Part shown: positions 8,787 to 17,014 of the stretch, one piece after another
Position numbering within the stretch: position 1 is the stretch's first letter
How the letters are laid out: every line of letters starts with the position of its first letter
NCBI RefSeq assembly: GCF_000737715.1
Contig: NZ_JPRN01000014.1
Span: 58,845-122,844 of the forward strand
Direction: 5' to 3'
Source of the DNA: Chryseobacterium sp. JM1
GTDB taxonomy: Bacteria; Bacteroidota; Bacteroidia; Flavobacteriales; Weeksellaceae
Length of the DNA stretch: 64,000 nucleotides
Notes under the pieces: model-generated
Databases searched by the model: none
Seen by the model: the letters and a program-made list of their open reading frames with translations, nothing else
What the model was told of the DNA's origin: nothing
Made by a program: the position numbers and the translations under genes

Positions 8787-9209
8787 TTATAATTCTAAGA
8801 AGCTGTAATCAATAGAAGCTACCAAAGGACCTGCTCCAACCATCTTTTTGGTTTTTACAATTTCCCCGTCTATCCAAAGATTAACTACCAGTTCAGAGGT
8901 AGCGTCAGGAAGATCTGCTTTAGCATCAAGGTTCAACTGTGCCTGGCTTGAATTAACGAAAAACTCTCCGCTCGTCCAGGTTGTCCCTACAGGATCGAAA
9001 ATATCAGTCTTTACGGTTCCCACCTGTGTTACAATTGCTCTGATAACACCACCGGTTGTTGTTTTCACTTCAAACTGTACAACGTGATCTGCAAACTCCT
9101 CGTCATCATTATCCTTTTTACAAGAATTCACCACAGTAATTACAGAAAATAATAAAACGAATAAAAAAGAAAGTCTTAGTAAACTTTTTGATTTGTAAAA
9201 TTGCTTCAT
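8787..9209 (-). CDS. Small lipoprotein, paralogue of the one at 4788-5201
   Basis: 140 aa. The lipoprotein signal peptide ends in VVNSC, followed by charged residues (KKDNDDEE). The mature domain shares the GTTWTS, WIDGE and ASIDYSF landmarks with the lipoprotein at 4788-5201, although overall identity is low. The function is unknown. The two copies bracket the two-component genes, which suggests an old duplication or a shared regulatory circuit. A minus-strand TATATTTG -7 element lies at 9235-9242, 26 bases before the start codon. Confidence 0.75.
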   Translation of the reverse strand: MKQFYKSKSLLRLSFLFVLLFSVITVVNSCKKDNDDEEFADHVVQFEVKTTTGGVIRAIVTQVGTVKTDIFDPVGTTWTSGEFFVNSSQAQLNLDAKADLPDATSELVVNLWIDGEIVKTKKMVGAGPLVASIDYSFLEL

Positions 9210-9234
9210 TTCTCCAAATAGATTTTTAATGTTT

Positions 9235-9242
9235 CAAATATA
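9235..9242 (-). promoter_or_regulatory. -7 element for the lipoprotein gene at 8787-9209
   Basis: TATATTTG on the minus strand fits the TAnnTTTG consensus. Confidence 0.5.
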
Positions 9243-9401
9243 AGTTTTTTATTAATATAAAAATAACTTTTATGAAAAATTTCCAATAAAGATTTCCAAA
9301 TAATATCAAATCAGCAAAAAGCATAATTTCAGGATCGGCCCGTATTTGCGCCTTTCATCCGGTCAATATTAAATATAGATATATGGGTTCCGGTTTTGAA
9401 G

Positions 9402-9430
9402 TTGACAATGTGATTTATTAATTATATTTG
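9402..9430 (+). promoter_or_regulatory. Promoter of the esterase gene
   Basis: TTG of TTGACAATG at 9402 and TATATTTG at 9423-9430 are 18 bases apart, a good Bacteroidota -33/-7 pair. The start codon at 9435 is so close that the leader must be very short or absent. Confidence 0.65.
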
Positions 9431-9434
9431 CCGT

Positions 9435-10073
9435 ATGAATTTAGATTATATAGTAAGAGAACCGGAACAAATCACCCCAGATACTACTGTACTTTTCATG
9501 CTGCATGGCTATGGCAGTAACGAACAGGATCTTTTCAGCTTCAGGGAAACACTTCCTGCCGACTGGCTTATCATAAGTTTCAGAGCACCCAGAGACACTC
9601 AGTTTGAAGGATATTCATGGTTTGACATAGATTTCAATAATGCTGAAAATTTCATTGATCTTGCCCAAGCGAAGGAATCACTGGACAGCGTACTGGAAAA
9701 CATCCTGAAGATAGTCAATCATTATGGAATCACTGAAGGGAAGGTACATTTGTGCGGCTTCAGCCAAGGTGGAATATTGTGCTATGCTTTGGCTTTAAAA
9801 CACCCAGAACTATTTAATTATGTAGCTTGTCTGAGCAGCTATCCTGAGGAAAAACTTCTGGACGGTATCGTTAAAGACAAAAAGAAACTGGAAAGACTTC
9901 GTTTCTTCATCTCCCACGGAACAGATGACGCGGTTATTCCTCTTGAGTGGGGAAGAAAGGCAGCAGACCTTCTGTATGATCTAAGCTGTTATTTTTCGTT
10001 CAGAGAATATATGAGCGGACACGGTGTCAATCAGAAAAACTATATGGATCTGATGGAATTCTACTCAAAATAG
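9435..10073 (+). CDS. Alpha/beta hydrolase, phospholipase/carboxylesterase family
   Basis: 212 aa, no signal peptide, so cytoplasmic. The oxyanion-hole segment LHGYGSNEQD (23-32), the nucleophile elbow GFSQGG with S110, D165 in HGTDDAVIP and H196 in SGHG make a complete Ser-Asp-His triad. This is the arrangement of the abhydrolase_2 (YpfH/acyl-protein thioesterase-like) family, which hydrolyses short-chain esters or thioesters. The natural substrate is unknown. It is transcribed alone from a strong promoter, and a repeat-rich intergenic region follows. Confidence 0.9.
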   Translation: MNLDYIVREPEQITPDTTVLFMLHGYGSNEQDLFSFRETLPADWLIISFRAPRDTQFEGYSWFDIDFNNAENFIDLAQAKESLDSVLENILKIVNHYGITEGKVHLCGFSQGGILCYALALKHPELFNYVACLSSYPEEKLLDGIVKDKKKLERLRFFISHGTDDAVIPLEWGRKAADLLYDLSCYFSFREYMSGHGVNQKNYMDLMEFYSK

Positions 10074-10079
10074 AATTTT

Positions 10080-10325
10080 AGGTGGCAGGTAGCAGATATT
10101 AGGTAGGAGGTTCTAGGATTAGGGATTATGCCGAAGGTCGAAACTGTGGTTTTTTGGTTTTAGTCAAGAGCTAAGAAGCAAGATTGAAGATTTTAGACAT
10201 CAGACAATAATCTATTAACTTAATCATTACAAACTAGCAACTAGTAACCAGCAACTCTCATCCCGTATACCGAAACTCTCCAACCCTAGAACCCTACCAC
10301 TCTCAAACTCTCTGAAGCTAAATCT
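10080..10325. repeat. Dispersed heptad/octad element, copy 2
   Basis: This 383-base gap (10074-10456) is largely a low-complexity element. It includes CAGGTAG/TAGGTAG-like heptads at the left, a central stretch with AAGATTGAAG and TAGACATCAGACAATAA, heptads AACTAGC-AACTAGT-AACCAGC-AACTCTC, and octads such as AACTCTCC and AACCCTAG at the right. Its reverse complement recurs at 32680-32990 in the same order of parts. No gene is visible. Confidence 0.7.
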
Positions 10326-10456
10326 TCTTAACCCGAATTCAGGTTATTTTACATAAATTTAATCAATACCCGCTGCTTTATGCAGTTTATATAAACATTC
10401 CTGCCTTTGGAATGTTTTTTTATGCATAGTAATGATAATTTCACTAAATTCAGTAA

Positions 10457-11779
10457 ATGAAACTTAAGCTTCTTTTACTGGCATTATTCTTTAGCATTTT
10501 TCTTAGTGCCCAGAACTCTTTCGAGCTCATTAATGCCAAAAAAGTAGTTATCCCTTTTAAACTCATCAACAATCTCATCTTTATCCCAATCAACGTCAAT
10601 GGTGCTGAACTGACATTTATGCTGGATACCGGTGTCGCTGAAACCATTCTTTTCAGTCTTGACAATAAGGAAGTGAAGCTGGAAAATGTTGAAAAAATAA
10701 AATTTTCCGGCCTTGGTGGAAATGTAAGTATAGACGGTTTTAAATCTGACCGTAATATTGCTAAAATAGGAGATCATCTTATCAATTCATCGATGCTTCT
10801 GTATATTGTTATTGATGAGGAATTCAATATCTCGTCCCATATCGGAATTCCTGTGAACGGGGTGATCGGGGCTCATTTTTTCAAAAACCATCCGATATCG
10901 ATAGACTATATTTCTAAAAAAATAACGGTTTATCAGGATACTGATGTTCTTAAAAGGAAGATTAGAAAGTTCACGGAGCTGCCCATGACTATAGAAAAGG
11001 ACAAACCTTACATCAATGCTGATGTAGAAATGACGAATGAAAAGAAAAGCTCAAAGCTTCTGATCGATCTTGGTAACAGTGATGCCATCTGGCTCTTCCC
11101 TACCCTGATCAAAGATTTTGTGTACAACAGACCCAATATTGATGATTATCTGGGCCGCGGATTCAATGGAGACATTTATGGTAAAAGAAGCAGAATCCAC
11201 AATTTCTATCTGGGGGATTTTAAGTTCGAGATGCCTCTTACCGCAATGCCCGATGAATACTCTATCCAGCACGTAAACCTTGTTGCTAACCGGAAAGGGT
11301 CCGTAGGCGGAGAAATCATCCGTAGGTTTACCACTATTTTTGATTATCCCAGCGGGAAAATATATTTGAAAAAAAATAAAAATTTCGATGATCCTTTTCA
11401 TTTTAACATGAGCGGACTAGACTTTAAACAGGATGGACTGGAATGGCATGAAGACCGGGTAAAAATTGAACCGAAAAAAATATCTGACGCCAGTACTGAA
11501 ATTTCAGCATATGGTAGTTTTCAGTATAAATTTACTTTAAAACCCATATTTTCCATCGCAGGAATACGAAAAGACTCACCCGGCTTTAAGGCAGGCCTGA
11601 AAAAAGACGATCGTGTGCTGGTTATTAACGGAAGCCGTACTTCTGACATGACTATGGAAAAAATCATGGAACTGATGAAATCTGAAGATGGACGAAACAT
11701 CACCATGGTCGTTCAGAGAAAAAATATGGAACTGACCTTTAATTTTGTTCTGGAAGATCCTATACCCTATCAAGAATAG
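10457..11779 (+). CDS. Retropepsin-like aspartyl protease with PDZ domain
   Basis: 440 aa with a signal peptide (cleavage near LSAQ). Two aspartyl-protease-like halves are visible: the active DTG motif at D57 in MLDTGVAETI, and a second, degenerate one at D204 in LIDLGNSDAI. A PDZ domain fills about 365-430 (IRKDSPGFKAGLKKDDRVLV). This architecture is common in Bacteroidota, and such proteins are annotated as aspartyl protease family with PDZ; they are expected in the periplasm or cell envelope. With the second motif lacking the threonine or serine, activity could depend on dimerisation. It is followed after only 3 bases by a membrane protein gene, probably in one operon. Confidence 0.85.
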   Translation: MKLKLLLLALFFSIFLSAQNSFELINAKKVVIPFKLINNLIFIPINVNGAELTFMLDTGVAETILFSLDNKEVKLENVEKIKFSGLGGNVSIDGFKSDRNIAKIGDHLINSSMLLYIVIDEEFNISSHIGIPVNGVIGAHFFKNHPISIDYISKKITVYQDTDVLKRKIRKFTELPMTIEKDKPYINADVEMTNEKKSSKLLIDLGNSDAIWLFPTLIKDFVYNRPNIDDYLGRGFNGDIYGKRSRIHNFYLGDFKFEMPLTAMPDEYSIQHVNLVANRKGSVGGEIIRRFTTIFDYPSGKIYLKKNKNFDDPFHFNMSGLDFKQDGLEWHEDRVKIEPKKISDASTEISAYGSFQYKFTLKPIFSIAGIRKDSPGFKAGLKKDDRVLVINGSRTSDMTMEKIMELMKSEDGRNITMVVQRKNMELTFNFVLEDPIPYQE

Positions 11780-11782
11780 CTT

Positions 11783-12310
11783 ATGAAAACCGAAGAAAGC
11801 ACAATAGATAAAATAAGAACCCGCCCGAGATTTAAGATGTTTACCCATCTTACCAAGGAAGAATACGCGGAAAACTTAAAAAAATACCTCGCCGGGCACA
11901 AAGACGAATTCTCCGGAAACATCAACAAGGAAGTGGCCACAATCTGGGTAGAAACGAAATATGATAACTACTGGAAACCCAGGCTGTCTTTAAGAATAGA
12001 GATTGAAGATGATGACATTGCCATACGTGGCGTATTCGGCCCTAGTTCTGCAGTGTGGACGTTCTTTATGTTTCTTTATTTTTCCTTCTCCATTCTATGG
12101 ATGACCTTTTTCACCATGTATTACGTGGAAAAACAAATAAAAAGCGCTGAGTTCCCGTGGGCCCTGAGCGCTTCATTTATGATGTTATTCTGTATTCTTC
12201 TTACGTATGCAGCGGCCAGATTCGGGCAGCACAAAGGCAAGGAAGAGATGCTTAAGCTTAGAAGATTTGCTGAAGAATCTACTTTACAGTTTGAAAAGAA
12301 AATTAATTAA
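11783..12310 (+). CDS. Membrane protein of unknown function
   Basis: 175 aa. The N-terminal two thirds are soluble and charged. Two membrane segments follow at about 90-115 (VWTFFMFLYFSFSILWMTFF) and 125-147 (PWALSASFMMLFCILLTYAA). A lysine-rich tail ends the protein. No family is recognised. The 3-base gap to the protease gene suggests translational coupling and a related task in the envelope. Its 3' end overlaps the convergent transpeptidase gene by 8 bases. Confidence 0.7.
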   Translation: MKTEESTIDKIRTRPRFKMFTHLTKEEYAENLKKYLAGHKDEFSGNINKEVATIWVETKYDNYWKPRLSLRIEIEDDDIAIRGVFGPSSAVWTFFMFLYFSFSILWMTFFTMYYVEKQIKSAEFPWALSASFMMLFCILLTYAAARFGQHKGKEEMLKLRRFAEESTLQFEKKIN

Positions 12311-13337
12311 CGGGAACTTCTGCAGGTTTTTCACTTTGAACCGGAGCCATTGCTTTAGCGGTTTTAATGGAATCTGCAACTTTTTCTCTGTTGTCCTGTT
12401 CTTTTATCATTCTGTCTACATTAGGTTCCAGAAGTTTGGTCATTTCTTCTACTGAAATATTATTGGCATTGGGATCATCCAAAAGTTTTTTCCAAGGCTT
12501 TCTTCCTCCCCATTTGTAATCTCCGAAAACCATTACTGGAGTACCTTTCGCTTTGGTAGTAGCCCCTCCGGGATTCAGGATCCAGGTATCTGCGTATGAA
12601 TATAACCACTGTGCATCTTTCATTAACAAACGAAGACATGAATGTGATGCAGGATAACCCGGAAGATCATACTGGTGCCATCCGATTCCTCCGATATTAT
12701 GAATATTGAAGTTATAAGGAAGTTTCCATTCTGTGCTCACGGTTGAGATAGACAGCTTCTTTTTCCAGTTGGCGAAAGTAAGTCCGCGCGTTGTCTGTGC
12801 AGCCTTTTTACCCATACTGGTTGGTCCCCATTTGACAAGACTTCCGTTAGAATATACTCCGTAAGCCTGTATAGGATAAGAAAATATCACAAACTTTTTC
12901 ACGCCGCTTAATACATCCAACTGCATTGGAAATGGTGAATAAGACATCAGCGTGGTATCTATTTTAGCAGGAACCACCAAAGTATCCGTATTGAATCTGT
13001 TTTTAGAATCAAGCCTGTTTAATGCTAAAATCGCATAACGTTCTTTTTCGCTGTATTTTTTACTGAATTCCGCGTAGATAGAATCTCTCATCTTTTTATC
13101 CTTCGGAAGGACAAAAGCGTTATAGAAACCGTTTTCCTGCATTGCCGGCGGAACGGATTCTTTCTGTACTACAGAATCTTTTTTGATGGAATCTTTTTCT
13201 ACGGCAGAAGTCTCTGATGAGGAAACCGTATCTTTAAGAGTATCGCTTATTTTTTCAATTTCTTTCTTACATGAAACCAGCATTGCGGCGCTAAAGCAAG
13301 CATATAAAAATATTTTTTTCACAGATATGTTTTTCAT
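12303..13337 (-). CDS. L,D-transpeptidase (YkuD domain) lipoprotein
   Basis: 344 aa from the preferred start at 13337, which places a lipobox (AMLVSC, C23) after a normal signal peptide; the frame is open 11 codons further. A Ser/Lys-rich linker precedes the YkuD domain. The catalytic motif is HNIGGIGWHQY followed by PASHSCLRL, with C234 as the nucleophile and the upstream histidines conserved. Such enzymes form 3-3 crosslinks in peptidoglycan or attach proteins to it. The segment KYSEKERYAILALNRLD resembles the substrate-binding part of other flavobacterial members. It is expressed alone. Confidence 0.9.
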   Translation of the reverse strand: MKNISVKKIFLYACFSAAMLVSCKKEIEKISDTLKDTVSSSETSAVEKDSIKKDSVVQKESVPPAMQENGFYNAFVLPKDKKMRDSIYAEFSKKYSEKERYAILALNRLDSKNRFNTDTLVVPAKIDTTLMSYSPFPMQLDVLSGVKKFVIFSYPIQAYGVYSNGSLVKWGPTSMGKKAAQTTRGLTFANWKKKLSISTVSTEWKLPYNFNIHNIGGIGWHQYDLPGYPASHSCLRLLMKDAQWLYSYADTWILNPGGATTKAKGTPVMVFGDYKWGGRKPWKKLLDDPNANNISVEEMTKLLEPNVDRMIKEQDNREKVADSIKTAKAMAPVQSEKPAEVPVN

Positions 13338-13414
13338 AAATAAAACAGGCCATTTAGTTTGGTTACCCATTGCAAATATCAGACCTAAATTTGAATCACA
13401 AAAGACATTGTAAA

Positions 13415-13438
13415 AAATACCGTAAAAAAACGGTATTT
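13415..13438 (-). terminator. Terminator of the LuxR-type regulator gene
   Basis: AAATACCG pairs with CGGTATTT around an A-rich loop; on the minus strand a T-rich stretch follows. It lies directly after the regulator stop at 13451. Confidence 0.65.
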
Positions 13439-13450
13439 AAGTATATTGTT

Positions 13451-14209
13451 TTACAGCAGTTTATTGGTTTTGGCGTAAGAAAGGGCTTCAGCAATGTTAT
13501 TGACACCAATTTTATCAAAGAGCTTTTTCCGGTGAAATTTTACAGTATCGGCAGAAATAAACAGTTTTTCTCCAATTTCATTGATAGTCAATCCACTGGC
13601 ATACAAACTCAGAATTTCATATTCTCTCTGGGAAAGCTTTATTTTTTCTTCTTTCTCCCATTTTTTGGCTACCACATCAAATTTCCAAAACTCATCCGAT
13701 CTCTCTTTGCTTATCACGATATTCCCCGATGAAGTATTGTTCGAAAGTGAAACGATACACAATGCTTTCCAGATCTGTCCTCCTTCAGTAAGAAAAATGG
13801 GTGTGAGTTTATGATTGACAAGAACCTTATTCTTTTTGCCATTAATCAGGTAGAAATCGTACGAAATGGAATACAGTTTCCGCTCATCCACAGGAATATT
13901 CTCATAAAATTCAAATCCGGCTTCATTGATATTTATTAAAAGCTCCACATCTTCAGGTTTTACATTCTGAAAATAAAAAGCATAGCCCAAGGCTTTCACC
14001 TCTTCCGATGATTTTCCACACAGGAACAGCGGATTTTCAGAGACATAATCAAAAGCTCTGGTCTGATAATCGATCACATATAAACTCTGATACGTGAGTC
14101 TGGAAAAAGCCTTTATAGCTTCCAGATAGTTTCCTACCTGGCTGCGGTCTATTTCAGCATTGGTGCTGACATCATTTTTTTCGTTAAAAAATCTATTAAT
14201 TTCTTCCAT
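13451..14209 (-). CDS. LuxR-type transcriptional regulator with N-terminal PAS-like domain
   Basis: 252 aa. The C-terminal 60 residues form a LuxR/GerE helix-turn-helix with LSQREYEILSLYASGLTINE and DTVKFHRKKLFDKIGV. The N-terminal part (about 25-150) looks like a PAS sensor fold (YQSLYVIDYQTRAFDYVSEN at its start), not a receiver domain: no phosphorylatable Asp pocket is seen. So it probably senses a small molecule or redox state. It faces the gene at 14369 across a region with two palindromes, which may be its own operators. Confidence 0.88.
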   Translation of the reverse strand: MEEINRFFNEKNDVSTNAEIDRSQVGNYLEAIKAFSRLTYQSLYVIDYQTRAFDYVSENPLFLCGKSSEEVKALGYAFYFQNVKPEDVELLININEAGFEFYENIPVDERKLYSISYDFYLINGKKNKVLVNHKLTPIFLTEGGQIWKALCIVSLSNNTSSGNIVISKERSDEFWKFDVVAKKWEKEEKIKLSQREYEILSLYASGLTINEIGEKLFISADTVKFHRKKLFDKIGVNNIAEALSYAKTNKLL

Positions 14210-14235
14210 ACACCCTTAATAAATTGGCACAATCA

Positions 14236-14289
14236 CTACCCAAAAGTGTAGTATTTACATCATTTATACAAATCTACACAAAAGTGTAG
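14236..14289. promoter_or_regulatory. Pair of 16-bp palindromes, candidate operators
   Basis: CTACAC-AAAA-GTGTAG is perfect at 14274-14289. A copy with one mismatch, CTACCC-AAAA-GTGTAG, lies at 14236-14251. Their centres are 38 bases apart. They sit between the divergent regulator (start 14209) and the small secreted protein (start 14369), and the perfect copy overlaps the expected -33 position for the -7 element at 14312. Confidence 0.6.
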
Positions 14290-14311
14290 TGCTTATCAAA
14301 ATACTGTGATC

Positions 14312-14319
14312 TATTTTTG
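14312..14319 (+). promoter_or_regulatory. -7 element for the gene at 14369
   Basis: TATTTTTG fits TAnnTTTG, 49 bases before the start codon. No -33 match is seen; the palindrome occupies that place. Confidence 0.45.
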
Positions 14320-14368
14320 CTGTAAATAACCTTAGTTCTGTACCTAAAAACAAATTAATAGCCCAAAG

Positions 14369-14755
14369 ATGAAAAGTATCTGTCTTTATCCTCTATTTAT
14401 TTTTTCTGCAGCACTTGTTATTCTTCTGTCCTCTTTCCAGATCACCAAAGGCAGACATCTTTACCGCAATCAGTGGAAAATTCCTGCTCACAAAAATCTG
14501 AAAATCAAAAATTCGTCGAAAGAGACTCTTGAAGTGGTTTTATATAATCCTTCACAGAAAGACGACCTTCAATATGCAATCAATAACCATGAAATAAAGG
14601 AGCTGCCCAAGAATGATTCGGTCAAAGTTAGAGTAGATTTCACCCATGAAGTTTTTATCGTAAATAATTCAGCCCAAGAGGGCTTGTTCAGACTGAAAAT
14701 AATAAATAACGCCGGCCGAATTAAAGCAGCCCTTAGAGATCAGCTCCCCTTATAA
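14369..14755 (+). CDS. Small secreted or membrane-anchored protein, unknown
   Basis: 128 aa. The N-terminus (MKSICLYPLFIFSAALVILLSS) is a signal peptide or membrane anchor. The rest is polar, with a beta-rich pattern. It resembles no family I know. Its promoter region carries a palindrome pair shared with the divergent LuxR-type regulator, so it is a likely target of that regulator. A terminator follows at 14822. Confidence 0.6.
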   Translation: MKSICLYPLFIFSAALVILLSSFQITKGRHLYRNQWKIPAHKNLKIKNSSKETLEVVLYNPSQKDDLQYAINNHEIKELPKNDSVKVRVDFTHEVFIVNNSAQEGLFRLKIINNAGRIKAALRDQLPL

Positions 14756-15175
14756 CAGAATTTATTTTCTGAAAAAAAAACCACAAACTGTTTGAAACAT
14801 CATAACAGCTGATCCTAATCTATTACTGTCTTTTTGGGCAGTAATTTTTTTTGGTCCGGTTTCGGGTTTGAGTGTCGGAGGGTTTTAGGGGTGGAGATTT
14901 TGGGGGCGAGAGGTGCTGGTTATGGTGGCTTAGAGTCCCTCAGCCACCATTTGGAATGCCGGTTATTTGTTTGGGATATTCAAATAGAAGTGCTGCATCC
15001 GGGAGGTACTCGAAACCAACAGCAATAGGTCTGAAATCTGTCTATTTCTTTATTCTTTGTATTGGTACTCTAATACCCATTCATCTTCACTTGCGAAGCA
15101 AAATTCACCATTGACATTCTTGCTCCCTATTTTCAACCTTCGGCACAATCCCTAATCCCTAATCCCTACCACCTG
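14756..15175. other. Gene-free region with terminator, hairpin and repeat
   Basis: A terminator lies at 14822-14852. A perfect 9-base stem (ATGGTGGCT/AGCCACCAT) lies at 14922-14950 with an 11-base loop. The stretch about 14860-15040 is more GC-rich than its surroundings and open in two plus-strand frames, but neither has a credible start or a known family; it may be a decayed element. The heptad element at 15085-15180 closes the gap. Confidence 0.5.
14822..14852 (+). terminator. Terminator of the gene at 14369
   Basis: ATTACTG pairs with CAGTAAT and is followed by a run of T. Confidence 0.75.
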
Positions 15176-15180
15176 CTACC
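15085..15180. repeat. Dispersed heptad element, copy 3
   Basis: Contains CACTTGCGAAGCAAAATTCA, also found at 58914-58933, then CAACCTTCGGCACAATCCCT and heptads CTAATCC and CTACCAC, as at 32909-32960. It runs into the stop codon of the next gene. Confidence 0.65.
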
Positions 15181-16003
15181 TTGTCCCCATCCATTTCAAA
15201 GTTCCATTTTTATCAAAACTGTACGCATCCTGATGCCACGAAGCTCCTCCTCGGCATCCGGTGTACAGCAGTTTATTTTTTTTGTCTATCGATACATCAC
15301 AAAGGCACGAACAGGCTGACTTGGAGTAATCCGGCTCTTTAAAGAGATCAAAACGCTTCGTTTTCGGGTTATACAGATAAATGGTAAAGGTACTGTAGAC
15401 ACCCATTCCGGCATCGGGAATGATGAAAGAAAGATCATCGTATCCATCAAAATTATAATCCTCAATAATGCTTTGCTGGGCTGGATCCGGGCTGTCCGGA
15501 AAAGGAAGTTCTGTGGTCATCCTTTTTCCGTCAGGATACTCGATCAGCAGTCTGTTATTATAAAAATGATTAAAGGAGATTATGGCACCATGCAGCAGGT
15601 ATTTATCCTCGCCGTCCGGTTCTCCCTCTTCTTCCACAAGGTCAAGGTTAAAATGTGTGAAATCCCGTATTCTGATGTAAGAGGGATCTACAATCACATT
15701 ATTCATTTGCATCATTTTATAGGTTCCGTTAAGTTTTCCGTTAACCATTTCATCCCATACAAAATAATGATGGGCCGGTTGACCGGGGCCTTGCGAAATG
15801 GTGTCCAGTCTGTAATTTTTGACATTTAACGGAATAATTTCTTTCTTCCCTTCATACTGTATAAAAGCTCCTTTCCCGCCATTCCCATAATACAGTTTCA
15901 GCCTGAGTTCTTTCATTTCAGTAACGTATTTTAAAGTGATCGGCTGGGCGTGCAGAAAAGTCCCGAAAATAGCAGCTACAAAGAGCAGAAAAAGTTTTTT
16001 CAT
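15176..16003 (-). CDS. Secreted protein of unknown function (XAC2610-like)
   Basis: 275 aa from the start at 16003 (MKKLFLLFVAAIFGTFLHAQ), a normal signal peptide; the frame is open 13 codons further. DYNFDGYDDL in the middle is an acidic calcium-loop-type motif, followed by a beta-rich segment (YSTFTIYLYNPKTKRF) and a Cys cluster (ACSCLCD, later GCRGGASWHQD). This layout resembles proteins annotated as XAC2610-related or FG-GAP-like; I am not certain of the family. It is monocistronic and located beside the RiPP locus, with no clear link to it. Confidence 0.7.
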   Translation of the reverse strand: MKKLFLLFVAAIFGTFLHAQPITLKYVTEMKELRLKLYYGNGGKGAFIQYEGKKEIIPLNVKNYRLDTISQGPGQPAHHYFVWDEMVNGKLNGTYKMMQMNNVIVDPSYIRIRDFTHFNLDLVEEEGEPDGEDKYLLHGAIISFNHFYNNRLLIEYPDGKRMTTELPFPDSPDPAQQSIIEDYNFDGYDDLSFIIPDAGMGVYSTFTIYLYNPKTKRFDLFKEPDYSKSACSCLCDVSIDKKNKLLYTGCRGGASWHQDAYSFDKNGTLKWMGTR

Positions 16004-16147
16004 AGGATTATTTTTTTTCACCGTCACACTGCAGTTCTGCAATAATTCATTCTTACATATTGTACGGTTGAGTATTTTGAGCTTAGCAAATATATGCTTT
16101 AAATGTTTTTTTTAAACGGCATTCAGCGCATTAATAATATTTTGTCA

Positions 16148-17014
16148 TTAATAACCATTTTTAGCTGCTGTAGCCTGATAACTTAAGGTTTTATAATACC
16201 TGTGCAGATAATCGTATACTACCATTTCAAACAAACGCTGTTCTGAAATGAACAATCGGTTTACAGCCATATGAAAGATGCTTTGAAAAAAAGTAGGCAG
16301 TGATTTCAGCTCCGGGCTGTTTTCAAATTCGTCCACAATTTTCTCCAGTTCCGCTTCACTTAGAGCAATATTATTCAGAATCAGTTCCCGGATCTCTGTA
16401 AATTCTGATGACTCCAAAAATTCAGAAAACTTTGGAAAGAACATTCTGTATTTTTTATCCAGCTGCCGGTTAAGCTTTTTATCCGCTCTGAATTCTTTTT
16501 TAAAATAATGATTATAATCCTTTATCCAGATTAATTTCTGTGCGACCGGCAGATTAATTTTCGACAGCAGCTGATCGATATAAAATAATATAATGATCAG
16601 TTTTTCTTCATCCTTTGCCCACAAAAACTGAAGGGTAAGCAGACTGTTATGGCAAAATAATGTTTCAGCATAAGAAATTGTAGTCTCACCATATCTTTCA
16701 ATTTCTCTGATGTAAGTATCATTCACGATAGTAGAAATCTCGCCGGAATCTACATATTTTTCCATGCCGGCAACCAGTTGGGTGAGTATATGATGATAAT
16801 GTTCCGGGCTGTTGAGAGAAAGCCTCAGCCGTATATGGGAAGCAGGATCTCTGTACCTGATAAAAAACCAGCAGTTCACTTTGCTTTCCTGCAGAAATAA
16901 ATCCGTAAGCGGCTGTATGACTTCCTCCAGGATGAGATCCGCTGTTTTTATTCCGGTATAAATTTTCAGATAAACCCAATGGCCTCCCGGCAAAAAACTC
17001 CGTTTAACTTTCAT
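16148..17014 (-). CDS. LanB elimination-domain protein (thiopeptide-type bacteriocin biosynthesis family), left arm
   Basis: 288 aa from the start at 17014 (MKVKRSFLPGGHW), which matches the N-terminus of the right-arm copy (MIKRSFFLGDDW). It is the stand-alone SpaB_C domain, which in split LanB systems removes glutamate from glutamylated Ser or Thr to give dehydroalanine or dehydrobutyrine. Family landmarks are WFFIRYRDPASHIRLRL, matching FFYIRYSEGGYHLRLRF in the right-arm copy, and DTYIREIERYGE. It overlaps the end of the glutamylation gene by 11 bases, so the two subunits are co-translated. It is the last gene of the left arm. Its substrate is most likely the 60-aa precursor at 21451-21633. 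Confidence 0.88.
   Translation of the reverse strand: MKVKRSFLPGGHWVYLKIYTGIKTADLILEEVIQPLTDLFLQESKVNCWFFIRYRDPASHIRLRLSLNSPEHYHHILTQLVAGMEKYVDSGEISTIVNDTYIREIERYGETTISYAETLFCHNSLLTLQFLWAKDEEKLIIILFYIDQLLSKINLPVAQKLIWIKDYNHYFKKEFRADKKLNRQLDKKYRMFFPKFSEFLESSEFTEIRELILNNIALSEAELEKIVDEFENSPELKSLPTFFQSIFHMAVNRLFISEQRLFEMVVYDYLHRYYKTLSYQATAAKNGY

Noticed and set aside
14834..15114. Two overlapping small ORFs after 14369-14755
   Set aside because: No credible start, no signal peptide or family, and they begin inside the terminator of the preceding gene.
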